Positions 16,328 through 24,966 of a stretch of DNA of 64,000 bases are shown here, one piece after another; the first letter of the stretch is position 1; each line of letters begins with the position of its first letter. The notes under the pieces were generated by a model, which was given only the letters and a program-made list of their open reading frames with translations, searched no databases and was not told where the DNA came from. This DNA comes from a virus: positions 1 to 64,000 of the IMG/VR virus record IMGVR_UViG_3300027834_000005; one strand, written 5' to 3'. Position numbers and translations under genes: made by a program.

Positions 16328-16617
16328 TCAAAGTGATGAATCCTGAAGATTGTAAACGTTTGATATGCGTCCGTGCTCCTTATGCCATATACAGGGTCAA
16401 TGTTATCTATGACGTGGTAGATACAGGTCCTGCTAACGATGCCGATCATGATATCGAAATACGTATGCTTTCCGAAGACGGACTGACCTATACGTTTCAT
16501 GAAAGTGACATTGATCAGAGTGATGAATTCATGCATGATCGACCTAGTTTCTTCTTTTTCAAGGACATTACTGATATGTCAGATGAAGATGTATTCCATT
16601 TGAGATTATCCATATGA
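16324..16617 (+). CDS. DEDxF-tail protein, block B no. 2
   Basis: 97 residues; GTG start in a GTGA overlap (ATG 16333 possible). Head has RLICVRAP and NVIYDVVDT strands, then 'ESDIDQSDEF' and a Phe cluster FFFF before MSDEDVFHLRLSI at the C-terminus. Forms a subgroup with 16614 and 17174. Confidence 0.72.
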   Translation: MIKVMNPEDCKRLICVRAPYAIYRVNVIYDVVDTGPANDADHDIEIRMLSEDGLTYTFHESDIDQSDEFMHDRPSFFFFKDITDMSDEDVFHLRLSI

Positions 16618-16901
16618 GTAATCTAGATCGCGTATTGTGCGTCCAAGCTGGATCTTCAGGAAGGTTCACTTTCAAGAAGACATATGATGTGGTAGACGTG
16701 CATGTGACACGCTCACGTCACGAAGTATTATTCCGTAAATTTACAATAATGAGTGATGATGACACCGCATCCGAATTCTATGATGACGAGGACCTTGATC
16801 AGTCACAAGAAGTAATAAGGCATTTTTCTAATTTCGATTATTTCATGAATATATCCGGTATGACTGATGAAGACATATTCCAACATATGCTGAGTAATTA
16901 A
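16614..16901 (+). CDS. DEDxF-tail protein, block B no. 3
   Basis: 95 residues, ATGA overlap. RVLCVQAGSSG and KKTYDVVDVHV strands, 'DEDLDQSQEVI' then MTDEDIFQHMLSN. Aligns along its length with 17174, so they are duplicates that have diverged strongly. Confidence 0.72.
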   Translation: MSNLDRVLCVQAGSSGRFTFKKTYDVVDVHVTRSRHEVLFRKFTIMSDDDTASEFYDDEDLDQSQEVIRHFSNFDYFMNISGMTDEDIFQHMLSN

Positions 16902-16902
16902 T

Positions 16903-17172
16903 ATGACAGGTTACACGCCTAAAATCAACGACATTTTACGATGCCGATCAACCAATAGAGATGACAACGAAATCACAGTAGGTAAGTCATATAGAGTGAC
17001 TAAAGTTGAATATGGTGAGTTCTATTTTTCTTCCAATAAAGGAAGAACGATGAAGTATAATTCATGTTGCGTTAGTATTGGTTTTGATCTCATATATATG
17101 TTCAAGACTGAATTTGAGACCATAGATCATTTATCTGAAGAAGAGCAGTTTGAGATAAAGCTGAGCGTGTGA
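16903..17172 (+). CDS. DEDxF-tail protein, block B no. 4
   Basis: 89 residues. Head 'INDILRCRSTNRDDNEITVGKSYRVTKVEY' is the clearest block B example of the 'vGksYrV' strand; tail LSEEEQFEIKLSV ends the protein. One base separates it from the previous gene. Confidence 0.72.
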   Translation: MTGYTPKINDILRCRSTNRDDNEITVGKSYRVTKVEYGEFYFSSNKGRTMKYNSCCVSIGFDLIYMFKTEFETIDHLSEEEQFEIKLSV

Positions 17173-17173
17173 T

Positions 17174-17458
17174 ATGGAAGTAGGATATAAACTATTATGT
17201 GTGAACTCTGGGAATGGTATATCGGGTGGTGAATTCACCAAGAATAGAGTTTATGATGTTAATATTGTTGACTTAACAAGCACACCCACGTTGTATAGCT
17301 TTAGAATTATTGATGATGATGGTCATTCTGTGAAATTTGATGACATAGACGTAAATCAGAGTGTAGAGGTGATAAGAAAATACCCTAAACTCACGTTCTT
17401 TATGGACGTCACTGACATGTCAGAAGAAGACTTATTTACCTTTATATTGAGTAACTAA
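17174..17458 (+). CDS. DEDxF-tail protein, block B no. 5
   Basis: 94 residues. EVGYKLLCVNSGNG head, 'FTKNRVYDVNIVD', 'DDIDVNQSVEVIRKYPKLTFFMDVTDMSEEDLFTFILSN'-type ending shared with 16324 and 16614 (given here as the family ending of this subgroup). Confidence 0.72.
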   Translation: MEVGYKLLCVNSGNGISGGEFTKNRVYDVNIVDLTSTPTLYSFRIIDDDGHSVKFDDIDVNQSVEVIRKYPKLTFFMDVTDMSEEDLFTFILSN

Positions 17459-17459
17459 T

Positions 17460-17759
17460 ATGGACATAACAAATATATCGATTGGCAGTATATTATTATG
17501 TATTAGAACCACTGCGCCTAGGTGGTTCTCTATCGACAAGACGTATGAAGTATCTACGTCACGTCCTACAAGCGGTTATAGTTTTGGATGCTTAGTAATA
17601 TATGATGACCAAGATGATGATTGGGATATAAAAAACTACGTCATCGAATTGGCAGGGTCCCCATCTGAAATAGCCACGTTTGGTGACGAAAAATGTATAT
17701 TCATAGATATTACGAATATGACTGAAGAAGAAATATTCCTTTTTCGTCTATCTTATTGA
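17460..17759 (+). CDS. DEDxF-tail protein, block B no. 6
   Basis: 99 residues. ISIGSILLCIRTTAPRWFSI, then KTYEVSTSRP strand, a DDQDDDWD acidic turn, and tail MTEEEIFLFRLSY. It has an aromatic last residue where others have V, I, N or H. Confidence 0.72.
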   Translation: MDITNISIGSILLCIRTTAPRWFSIDKTYEVSTSRPTSGYSFGCLVIYDDQDDDWDIKNYVIELAGSPSEIATFGDEKCIFIDITNMTEEEIFLFRLSY

Positions 17760-17782
17760 CACTAAATTGAAAGGGTTGTATT

Positions 17783-18088
17783 ATGTTAGAACATATCAAA
17801 GAAGGCGATAAAGTACTGTGCGTACAAGCTGATATTCTTAAGCACATAGACGCTAGATTTGAGGTTGGTAAATTGTATAACGTATGTTGTGTGCGATTTG
17901 CTCCCAGTGGGAAAATCATGGTTAGTTTACAAAGTCCTTGTGGTAATGTGTTGACTTATAAAGAGAAAGATTTCACGTATGAATTACACCACGAAGACCC
18001 TCAATGCTATTATAAGTTTGCCATGCCTGAAAACTTTAATCAGGAAGAATTATTTGAGTTTATGTTGAGAGGAGGAAACGATGAATAA
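17783..18088 (+). CDS. DEDxF-tail protein, block B no. 7
   Basis: 101 residues behind AAAGGG. 'IKEGDKVLCVQADILKHIDA', 'FEVGKLYNVCCVRF', 'KEKDFTYELHHEDP', tail NQEELFEFMLRGGNDE. Unlike its neighbours it continues past the LS/LR position with GGNDE, partly because the next gene's start and ribosome site overlap it. Confidence 0.72.
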   Translation: MLEHIKEGDKVLCVQADILKHIDARFEVGKLYNVCCVRFAPSGKIMVSLQSPCGNVLTYKEKDFTYELHHEDPQCYYKFAMPENFNQEELFEFMLRGGNDE

Positions 18089-18359
18089 GGAATTATCCGT
18101 TGGAGACTTTATTATTTGTGACTGGGTAAGAGGTGGTACAACCATATATACCCTCAAGAAGCAGTATCAAATATTGTCTGTTTCAGATGGAGGATTCGAA
18201 CATACCTACATCGTTAGGAATAATGAAGAAACTCTCTTCGAAGTGTACAGCCAAGAAGTGGACGGCGGAAACAATGTGGCTGCGTATACAATGGCTACCT
18301 TCAGATCTGTTAAGAACATGACCAAAGAAGAATTATTTGAATTTATGTTGAGTCACTAG
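18081..18359 (+). CDS. DEDxF-tail protein, block B no. 8
   Basis: 92 residues; strong GAGGA before ATG 18081 lies inside the upstream gene. 'LSVGDFIICDWVRGG', 'YTLKKQYQILSVSDGG' and tail MTKEELFEFMLSH, nearly the same ELFEFML as its upstream neighbour, suggesting a recent duplication. Confidence 0.73.
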   Translation: MNKELSVGDFIICDWVRGGTTIYTLKKQYQILSVSDGGFEHTYIVRNNEETLFEVYSQEVDGGNNVAAYTMATFRSVKNMTKEELFEFMLSH

Positions 18360-18361
18360 CC

Positions 18362-18646
18362 ATGAAAGTAAAAGATGCCAGAGAATCCATGTTTGAGTTG
18401 AAAAAAGGATCATTCGTTATGTGTTTGTATGCCGTTTCAAGCAACGTTCTAGAAACTGGCAAGGTATACAAAGTATTGAGAAGTCCTATATGTATTAAGC
18501 CTGCTATGGAAGTATATATTGATGTTGGTGGAATCCCATATTCTTTTTCCGAAAGAGCATTCACTGGTGACCTTGACTCTGTACACGTAATCAATATAGA
18601 CCACATGGATGATGAAGAGATATTCATGTTAAGGCTGTCAGTATGA
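18362..18646 (+). CDS. DEDxF-tail protein, block B no. 9
   Basis: 94 residues. 'ELKKGSFVMCLYAVSS', 'LETGKVYKVLRSP', tail MDDEEIFMLRLSV. Last of the nine-gene run; followed in ATGA overlap by an unrelated larger gene. Confidence 0.72.
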   Translation: MKVKDARESMFELKKGSFVMCLYAVSSNVLETGKVYKVLRSPICIKPAMEVYIDVGGIPYSFSERAFTGDLDSVHVINIDHMDDEEIFMLRLSV

Positions 18647-19350
18647 AAACCAAATTAGCAATAGAAAAAGATAAAGAACGTGAACTGATCGTAGCCAAGT
18701 TCATCTATAAATTGAAAAGAATACATTACTTCGATGAGATACTCGATATCATAGCGGACCCTGAGAATGAATTTCTTTTGTTGTGTCAGCTACACGGGAG
18801 TAACTCTAGTACCTTAACGTTAGAAGAGTTACGTGAGAAGATCAAGACTTACGGTAAGCTTACTGTGACGTGGGATGAAAACTTTGGCTTCACGGAATAT
18901 GAGTCACAGTGGGGTCCACAAAAACATCCTCGTAACCGACATCCTAGATGGTCAAAGGAGTGCGATAAGTATGTGTCTCGTAAGCATTCTCAGTTTAGAG
19001 GTTGCATTAAGATTCTATACGAAAATAAAAATTATGAGTATGGTTTTGGGGACGTTAGTGATTCATTGGAACGCCTTGGCCTTTATACTGGCACAGGTAG
19101 TAGTGGTCCTAGTTGTTCACGATACTATTTCTATACATATGCATTAGACTACACGTTCATCTATGCTAAGCTGCGTAAGTTCCGCCGTGAGTACTTCGCC
19201 GAAGAAGAAAGGTTGAAACTTGTGCACTTCGAAGACACATTGGCAGGAAAACCCTTGACAAAGAACTGTATTAGGTTTATGATGCCACTTTTAAATTCAA
19301 AGAAGATTCTTTTGCCGAATCCTAACCACGACAGGAAATATGTGAGATGA
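18643..19350 (+). CDS. Hypothetical protein, paralogue of 14446
   Basis: 235 residues, basic, Tyr/Arg-rich. No tail. The middle 'ESQWGPQKHPRNRHPRWSKE' replaces the Trp/Asp-rich stretch of its paralogue. Function unknown; a nucleic-acid-binding role is possible from charge only. Confidence 0.7.
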   Translation: MKTKLAIEKDKERELIVAKFIYKLKRIHYFDEILDIIADPENEFLLLCQLHGSNSSTLTLEELREKIKTYGKLTVTWDENFGFTEYESQWGPQKHPRNRHPRWSKECDKYVSRKHSQFRGCIKILYENKNYEYGFGDVSDSLERLGLYTGTGSSGPSCSRYYFYTYALDYTFIYAKLRKFRREYFAEEERLKLVHFEDTLAGKPLTKNCIRFMMPLLNSKKILLPNPNHDRKYVR

Positions 19351-19742
19351 GTTTAAAATACACATTATATATTGCAGATAGAGAAAAAAGCATGTATACT
19401 TTTCGTCCTGTTTTGGTTGAAGGGTATCGTAACTCAATCTCTGCCAGCGGCTTCTTAGATAATATGAAGAAGATAGCACATGATATGGCGTACGGTAAGC
19501 ATAAAACGTTGAAAGTGTATGATTACACGTTCACTGATACTCACTTAGACGACATTGACATGCACAATAAAGCTCATTTGAAATGCGGTGGTAAAAAGAA
19601 TCTGTATGAGATTCGTGGCGAGCCTATTGCACTAAAAGATTACTATGAAGAAATTGGTTGGGACTATAAGGCCAAAAAGCTTAATGGTCTAACTATCAGA
19701 CAACACATCAACAAGAAGATGGCGGAGAGAACCGATGATTAG
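19347..19742 (+). CDS. Hypothetical basic protein
   Basis: 131 residues, ATGA overlap. Mixed alpha/beta with Lys-rich C-terminus (LKDYYEEIGWDYKAKKLNGLTIRQHINKKMAE). Not recognised. Confidence 0.66.
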   Translation: MSLKYTLYIADREKSMYTFRPVLVEGYRNSISASGFLDNMKKIAHDMAYGKHKTLKVYDYTFTDTHLDDIDMHNKAHLKCGGKKNLYEIRGEPIALKDYYEEIGWDYKAKKLNGLTIRQHINKKMAERTDD

Positions 19743-19968
19743 TGAAAAAGCAGACGAGTGTATTATTTCAGATTGTATCATCATGGTAATGAACGGTGAT
19801 GAAAAAGTGTCCAGAGTTCCTGCTGGTACGCCTTTTCCTGTTGGATGTGTTGTTAATTGGGAAGATCTTGGTGATAATCGTGAACGATTCACTATGAGAG
19901 ATGAGAACGACGTTGAAAGAACTATCGAAGTGATGTGTGAAGGTTTTATTGATGTCGTGTTTGCATGA
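19735..19968 (+). CDS. Hypothetical small protein
   Basis: 77 residues, beta-rich (CIIMVMNGDEKVSRVPAGTPFPVGCVVNW), starting 8 bases inside the previous gene. Not recognised. Confidence 0.62.
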   Translation: MISEKADECIISDCIIMVMNGDEKVSRVPAGTPFPVGCVVNWEDLGDNRERFTMRDENDVERTIEVMCEGFIDVVFA

Positions 19969-20279
19969 CCCGCTCAGTTAGTTACTACTCTAGAGCCTAT
20001 ATACCTAAAAAGCCAGATATACACTCGGCTAGGTCAGTGTATAATAATGGTCAGTTATTATGTGTGTACTCTCATAATGAAGACTTCATTAAAGGTAAAG
20101 TGTACACGGGTGAGTCTAAGCAGACTACAGGTGATATATTTTATATTCCTGAAGTGAACAATATTATGTACGGGGGTCCACATCTAGACACTGATAGGAT
20201 AGGCAATGATTATCCAATATTTATTGTCGTTGATGGTTTGGACGAAGAAGATATTTTTCAATTATTAATGATGTATTAG
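19965..20279 (+). CDS. DEDxF-tail protein (isolated copy)
   Basis: 104 residues. 'NGQLLCVYSHNEDFIKGKVYTGES' is the family head; tail LDEEDIFQLLMMY. An N-terminal basic/Tyr-rich extension of about 25 residues is specific to this copy. Confidence 0.7.
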   Translation: MTRSVSYYSRAYIPKKPDIHSARSVYNNGQLLCVYSHNEDFIKGKVYTGESKQTTGDIFYIPEVNNIMYGGPHLDTDRIGNDYPIFIVVDGLDEEDIFQLLMMY

Positions 20280-20288
20280 GAGGTAAGC

Positions 20289-20705
20289 ATGAACACAGAT
20301 TACGACAAATACATATATGTCGGTGCAAAATTCGTTTGTGTTGATATATCCCATCGCTACGGTGCCGTACCTCGTAACTTGAAATATAATTACACTGACG
20401 GTATTGTGTATGAGGTTACAGACGCTGTTAGGACGCCTGTGTATTGCCAAGACGAGGGAATAAGTCTTTACCTTTCAAGTGACAAAGGTAGAAAGCAGTG
20501 GAATCCTAAAACCCTATTAAATGCTAAGCCGTCTCCTGTCACTGAGCGTGGTTCTGAAGGTACATACATGTATCCGGTGATGATACCAATAGATGACTTC
20601 CCAGAAGAGCACAAGTTCTTCATAGAGCTTGGAGGTGATCCAGTTCAAGTGGTTAAAGATCATTACGAAGAGATCATGGGGTGTGTTCGTGTTCAAGAAT
20701 CCTAA
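20289..20705 (+). CDS. DEDxF-tail protein, extended
   Basis: 138 residues behind AGGAGGT, one of the strongest ribosome sites of the window. 'VGAKFVCVDISHRYG' head, 'YTDGIVYEVTDAV', tail FPEEHKFFIELGGDPVQVVKDHYEEIM with a helical extension as in block D. Confidence 0.7.
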   Translation: MNTDYDKYIYVGAKFVCVDISHRYGAVPRNLKYNYTDGIVYEVTDAVRTPVYCQDEGISLYLSSDKGRKQWNPKTLLNAKPSPVTERGSEGTYMYPVMIPIDDFPEEHKFFIELGGDPVQVVKDHYEEIMGCVRVQES

Positions 20706-21111
20706 GTGCTACGAATATAATGGTTTCATGTGCATCTCAGACATTGATGATAATGGAAAGCAGACCGGAACAATTTTAAGCTATGAACGGTTCGATAAAA
20801 AATTATTGGTATTCGCTGAAGAAGAACTCAGTTCAAAAACATGCCACTATATGGATTGGAATAAACATGGCAGGTTAGACGCCAATATAGTCGAGTATGA
20901 AGGAAAGGATATTTACTTACAAGATAAGCAAGGTGATGTCAAGACTGACGGATCTTTCTTTTTTCCAAAAACGGAAGAAGAATCATTTCATATACAGCTT
21001 ATGTATCCAGGTGTAGTTTTAATGCCCGAAATAGATTTTGAAAAGTTTGGATATTTTGATGAGACCGTTAAGAAAGTAAAAGCAAAAACACATACATACA
21101 TTGGAAAATAG
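20683..21111 (+). CDS. DEDxF-tail protein with weak MORN-like head
   Basis: About 142 residues from GTG 20683 (GTG 20689 equally possible), overlapping the previous gene. The head 'ISDIDDNGKQTG.ILSYERFDKKLLVF' resembles degenerate MORN repeats, and the ending 'TEEESFHIQLMYPGVVLMPEIDF' parallels the LKYG tail of MORN members. Confidence 0.55.
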   Translation: MFVFKNPKCYEYNGFMCISDIDDNGKQTGTILSYERFDKKLLVFAEEELSSKTCHYMDWNKHGRLDANIVEYEGKDIYLQDKQGDVKTDGSFFFPKTEEESFHIQLMYPGVVLMPEIDFEKFGYFDETVKKVKAKTHTYIGK

Positions 21112-21123
21112 GGTTACAATAGA

Positions 21124-21549
21124 ATGAAAAAGATAAATGTAAATTCGTTACGATATAAAGCGACTAAGCTATGTTTTGAAGAAGATGACATGCCTAAGTC
21201 TGAATGTACCTACTTCTGGCTTTCTCTTGGCTCAATGGCGTGGCTATCCTTCATTGCAGTGTTTGCAGCAACCATGGTAAGCATTGTGCTGTGGGTGGTG
21301 TTATATGAATTCATTGGTTGCTTGATTGGATTAGTAGTAATGAGCACTCCATACTATTATGTAGGTGGTATTATCGTTGCCACGATACTATATTGCGTTC
21401 TGCATATAATGGTATGTGAGAGAAGAGAATTCACTCAGTGGAGAATCGATGAAGGTCTTGAAGAAGCACCTGTGCGTAGTGACTTCGTTGAAAAGCTTTT
21501 ATACGTGAAGAAGAAAATTTGCCGCGAAGTTGAATACGTCGATGAGTAA
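21124..21549 (+). CDS. Membrane protein, two transmembrane helices
   Basis: 141 residues. Two to three hydrophobic stretches (about 35-60 and 62-98) flanked by charged cytoplasmic ends. Not recognised. Overlaps the HNH gene start. Confidence 0.7.
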   Translation: MKKINVNSLRYKATKLCFEEDDMPKSECTYFWLSLGSMAWLSFIAVFAATMVSIVLWVVLYEFIGCLIGLVVMSTPYYYVGGIIVATILYCVLHIMVCERREFTQWRIDEGLEEAPVRSDFVEKLLYVKKKICREVEYVDE

Positions 21550-22012
21550 TTATATTCTTACTATTGAGCTGGTCCCTAAGACTAGCTGGTATTCCAATGT
21601 TAGGTCTAATGTAACCTCTACGCAGTGGAGTAAGATCAAAAAAGATCGAGCCACGTTAGCCGGTTACAAATGTGAGATCTGTAATGGTACTGGTTTCGAC
21701 CAAGGCATAAGATGGGCAGTAGAGTGCCATGAGATATGGGAGTATGATGATAAGAATCACATACAGAAGCTCAAATCTATGACGTCTCTATGTCCTCGCT
21801 GCCACGAAGTAAAGCATATTGGTCTTGCTGCCGTAAGAGGTAAGCTAGAGTATGCCACACAGCACTTCATGGCGGTTAACGGGGTTTCCAGTGATGAGGC
21901 TGAAGACTACATCATTGGGTGCTTCGAAGAGCATGCAGAGAGAAGTAAGCACGAATGGGCATTAGATTTGGATCACCTTGAAGAAAGATACAACATTAAG
22001 GTTAAAAAGTAA
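21542..22012 (+). CDS. HNH-like endonuclease protein
   Basis: 156 residues. A zinc-bound HNH arrangement is visible: CEIC near residue 46, 'AVECHEIWEYDD' with the candidate catalytic His, and LCPRCHEVKH downstream. This spacing resembles HNH proteins described in large phages and bacteria, acting as DNA nicking or homing enzymes. ATG 21542 overlaps the membrane gene by 8 bases. Target unknown. Confidence 0.72.
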   Translation: MSNYILTIELVPKTSWYSNVRSNVTSTQWSKIKKDRATLAGYKCEICNGTGFDQGIRWAVECHEIWEYDDKNHIQKLKSMTSLCPRCHEVKHIGLAAVRGKLEYATQHFMAVNGVSSDEAEDYIIGCFEEHAERSKHEWALDLDHLEERYNIKVKK

Positions 22013-22332
22013 TGAACATAATGGATGATTTGGACATCTGCATGGATGATTTGAACATATGTCCTGTGTGTGTGCCAATAGAGTCCGTGTACGAAGGCAT
22101 GAAGCTAATAGGCATCTCTGATTCCCTCCTATTCGAAGTCACCAAAGGTAAGATTTATGAGATTACTCGTATAACACCGATGTCAATTTACGTGCAGTGC
22201 GATGATGATATGGAATGCGGATACGGGTGGGATAAAAGAACGATATGTGGGCAAGCAAGAAACGTCTGGTACTATCCAATAGACATGATTGAAGATGAAG
22301 CGATGAAATTTCTAATAACTTTGTCAATGTAG
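22012..22332 (+). CDS. DEDxF-tail protein (divergent)
   Basis: 106 residues. Opens with a duplicated short motif (MDDLDIC MDDLNIC), then 'VYEGMKLIGISD', 'VTKGKIYEITRI', and the tail IEDEAMKFLITLSM, with the F shifted by one relative to the consensus. Confidence 0.65.
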   Translation: MNIMDDLDICMDDLNICPVCVPIESVYEGMKLIGISDSLLFEVTKGKIYEITRITPMSIYVQCDDDMECGYGWDKRTICGQARNVWYYPIDMIEDEAMKFLITLSM

Positions 22333-22341
22333 GAGATTTAC

Positions 22342-22785
22342 ATGGCTGGCATAGATAAAATATGTGAAGTGTGCGACGACTACGTAGGTAGTGATATGTA
22401 TACTATGAGTAGTAATTTATTCCAAGTGTGCAATAAATGTAAGCCGTCATTTAGAGGGCACAGCGCAGTTATATACATGGATGCGCCAGATAGACACCTT
22501 GATATGGGTATTGGTTACGTATCTCATTCTATAGAGGATGAAGAGTGGTTCAAAGACTCAGGAAGAAAAATACCACGAGGGAAGTTAGTGAATAGGTACG
22601 AATACGCCATAGAGATAAAAGGTGATACGTATTGGCATTACACGTACGATAAGAAAACTATGCTACGTAAGGTGAAGCGGTTAACAAGATCATCGGATAT
22701 ACGAATACACGAAAACGTGTATATGGAAGCTATATATCGAGAGTATAGCACTTCGCAGCACGGTGAGGTATATGAGTACTTCTAG
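22342..22785 (+). CDS. Zinc-ribbon hypothetical protein
   Basis: 147 residues behind GGAGA. N-terminal CEVC...CNKC (Cys8, 11, about 33 and 36) is a probable zinc-binding ribbon; the rest is Tyr/Lys/Arg-rich. Not recognised. Confidence 0.66.
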   Translation: MAGIDKICEVCDDYVGSDMYTMSSNLFQVCNKCKPSFRGHSAVIYMDAPDRHLDMGIGYVSHSIEDEEWFKDSGRKIPRGKLVNRYEYAIEIKGDTYWHYTYDKKTMLRKVKRLTRSSDIRIHENVYMEAIYREYSTSQHGEVYEYF

Positions 22786-22969
22786 AGAATCATCGGATGT
22801 TGTTTGTGGCGTGCTTCTTATGGCCCATGGTATGTTCGGGTTATCCATATCCCCATACGCAGCTCATAATGGATCGCCAGCGGTAATATTTACTTATGTA
22901 CTGTGTGTAGGTACGTTATTAAGTAGTTTTTACTTTTTTCATAAATCAGGCAGTACAATTTTTAATTAA
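22772..22969 (+). CDS. Small membrane protein
   Basis: 65 residues from ATG 22772 (GTG 22763 possible). Two hydrophobic segments (VVCGVLLMAHGMFGLSI and AVIFTYVLCVGTLLSSFYFF). Not recognised. Confidence 0.6.
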   Translation: MSTSRESSDVVCGVLLMAHGMFGLSISPYAAHNGSPAVIFTYVLCVGTLLSSFYFFHKSGSTIFN

Positions 22970-22974
22970 AATGA

Positions 22975-23003
22975 TTGACAAAAACATTATGTTGTGGGAT
23001 AAT
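22975..23003 (+). promoter_or_regulatory. Sigma-70-like promoter for the AAA-M41 protease
   Basis: TTGACA (22975-22980), 17-bp spacer, GATAAT (22998-23003), 29 bases before ATG 23032. It also argues against an in-frame start at 22975. Confidence 0.75.
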
Positions 23004-23031
23004 ACGCAGCAAGAGACCAACGGGGTTTATA

Positions 23032-24966
23032 ATGATAGACATTAGTGAAAAGAAGAATAAGTTAGCATCTGCTTCTACTAATCTGAAGAAAAGATTCTTC
23101 GGTATTGATGATACAATTGATAAGATTATCGATAGTATTAGCGCATGGTATTTGTTCCCAGAGATTAGTACACGTCCTCAAATCGTGTGCCTTTGGGGTT
23201 TAACTGGAGTAGGTAAGACCGACTTGATCAGACAGCTATGTGCTGAGCTAGATGTAAGTTCTGACTTTGCTGAAATCCAGCTTGATGGCAACAAAAACGG
23301 TCAGCGCGACATTGGCGACATTTTAGCGCACACCACAATCACTCCTGAGTCTCATAGTGTTTTACTATTAGATGAAGTGCAGCGATTCAAGACCAAAGAC
23401 GAAGAAGGTCATGACCTGATGGAAGGCAATATGCAAGACATCTGGATGCTTCTTAGTGACGGTACGCTTGGCTCACGTAACTCCCTAAAGATCGATCTAA
23501 TGAACTTCTTGATGGAACTGAACTCTGACATCTATGCGGCAGAGAAACGCTCTAATAAGTCCTCTAAGGACGATAGTAATAGCGTTTCTGGTAGTGACGA
23601 AGCTGATATCACTGAAGAAGATGATGAAGACGACGATAGTCCGTTCTCATGGGGTAGAAAATATAATGCTAACCGCTTATATCGCTTCGATAACAGCACA
23701 CCGTTGGAAGAGTACATGCAAATGGACTATTACCAGCAACGTGACATGGTAACTGCTCTGTTAGCTGATACTAATACGTTTGTACCTAAGCCTTATCGTA
23801 AGATGCTTATTTTCATCTCCGGTAACTTGGATGAAGCATTCCACGTAGCGACAGATACAGCTGAATCTGAAATCAATGCTGATTTGGTGTACGAAGAGAC
23901 CAAGAAAGTAAATGTATTGGATATTAAGACTGCTCTACGTAGACGTTTTAAGCCAGAACAGATTGCTCGCTTCGGTAACAACTACATCATCTATCCTTCG
24001 CTTAATAAGAAAGCGTATGATAAGATCATTGAGCGAAGAATCAAAGACTTCACTAAGTCGGTGAATAAAGTCCTTAAAGGCAACGATATCAAAGTTAAGA
24101 TTACCAAGAACGTGAATACCATGTTGTATCAGAACGGTGTATATCCAGCACAAGGTGCACGTCCTATTTTGTCAACGATTGATAATTTCATCAATAACGT
24201 TATCCCTAAAGTGATCATTGCGTGTGATTCTAACGGTGTGACAGGTGAAGTGTCTCTTAGCTGCTCAGAGAAAGGCTTCGTGTCTTACAAGTGCGGTGAC
24301 TTAGAAGGTAAAGTGGCATTCGTAGGTGAGTTGGATAAGATTCGTGACAAGCAAAAAAGCAAGAAAAATCTTTCTGCTAAAGTAGCTGTACATGAAGCTG
24401 GTCATGCAGTATTACATTGCGTCGAATACGGGGTAGCACCTAAAGATGTGAAGATCAGCGTAGCTTCTTCATTCAATAACGGATTCGTGTATAACAGTGT
24501 TGTTCCTTCATCTAAGAAAGAGTTGGAAAGTTATGTTAAGTGTTGCTTCGGTGGCACAGCAGCTGAAGAGCTTGTGTTCGGTAAAGACAACGTTAGTAGC
24601 GGTGCCAGCTCCGACTTAGCTTCTGCTTCTGAGAAGATTGCTCTGATGATCCGATACTTAGGTATGGGACCAAACGACTCTAAAGTCATGGTGGGTGATC
24701 ACACTGACAAGCAAATCATCTGCACAAAAGAAACAGATGCTCAGATGAAGACGTTGTCGGCTTCTCTTATGAAAGACACGTCTGCGGTTCTTAGAGAGCA
24801 CGTTGATTTCTTAAAGGATGTCTCTAGAGAGTTATCTGCTAAGAAAGAACTATCCTCTAAGGATATGCGAGAAATCGCTAAACGTAATAACTTGGACATA
24901 TTGGCAGATGCCTCAGAAGACGATCATTATGGCTATAATGACGTATTCAACAAGTGGCTTTCGTAG
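23032..24966 (+). CDS. Clp-like AAA+ ATPase fused to FtsH-type M41 metallopeptidase
   Basis: A 644-residue ATP-dependent protease candidate. Walker A is GLTGVGKT (56-63), Walker B SVLLLDEV (about 109-116), and the small domain ends in 'GARPILSTIDNFINNVIPKVI', the pattern of Clp/Hsp100 ATPases rather than FtsH. An acidic Ser/Asp/Glu insert lies at about 178-206. The C-terminal part carries HEAGH (about 454-458) with 'SSGASSDLASASEKIALMIRYLG' giving the third zinc ligand Asp (about 528), as in peptidase family M41 (FtsH). No transmembrane segment is visible, so unlike FtsH it is probably soluble. Likely role: degradation of selected phage or host proteins. Confidence 0.85.
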   Translation: MIDISEKKNKLASASTNLKKRFFGIDDTIDKIIDSISAWYLFPEISTRPQIVCLWGLTGVGKTDLIRQLCAELDVSSDFAEIQLDGNKNGQRDIGDILAHTTITPESHSVLLLDEVQRFKTKDEEGHDLMEGNMQDIWMLLSDGTLGSRNSLKIDLMNFLMELNSDIYAAEKRSNKSSKDDSNSVSGSDEADITEEDDEDDDSPFSWGRKYNANRLYRFDNSTPLEEYMQMDYYQQRDMVTALLADTNTFVPKPYRKMLIFISGNLDEAFHVATDTAESEINADLVYEETKKVNVLDIKTALRRRFKPEQIARFGNNYIIYPSLNKKAYDKIIERRIKDFTKSVNKVLKGNDIKVKITKNVNTMLYQNGVYPAQGARPILSTIDNFINNVIPKVIIACDSNGVTGEVSLSCSEKGFVSYKCGDLEGKVAFVGELDKIRDKQKSKKNLSAKVAVHEAGHAVLHCVEYGVAPKDVKISVASSFNNGFVYNSVVPSSKKELESYVKCCFGGTAAEELVFGKDNVSSGASSDLASASEKIALMIRYLGMGPNDSKVMVGDHTDKQIICTKETDAQMKTLSASLMKDTSAVLREHVDFLKDVSRELSAKKELSSKDMREIAKRNNLDILADASEDDHYGYNDVFNKWLS

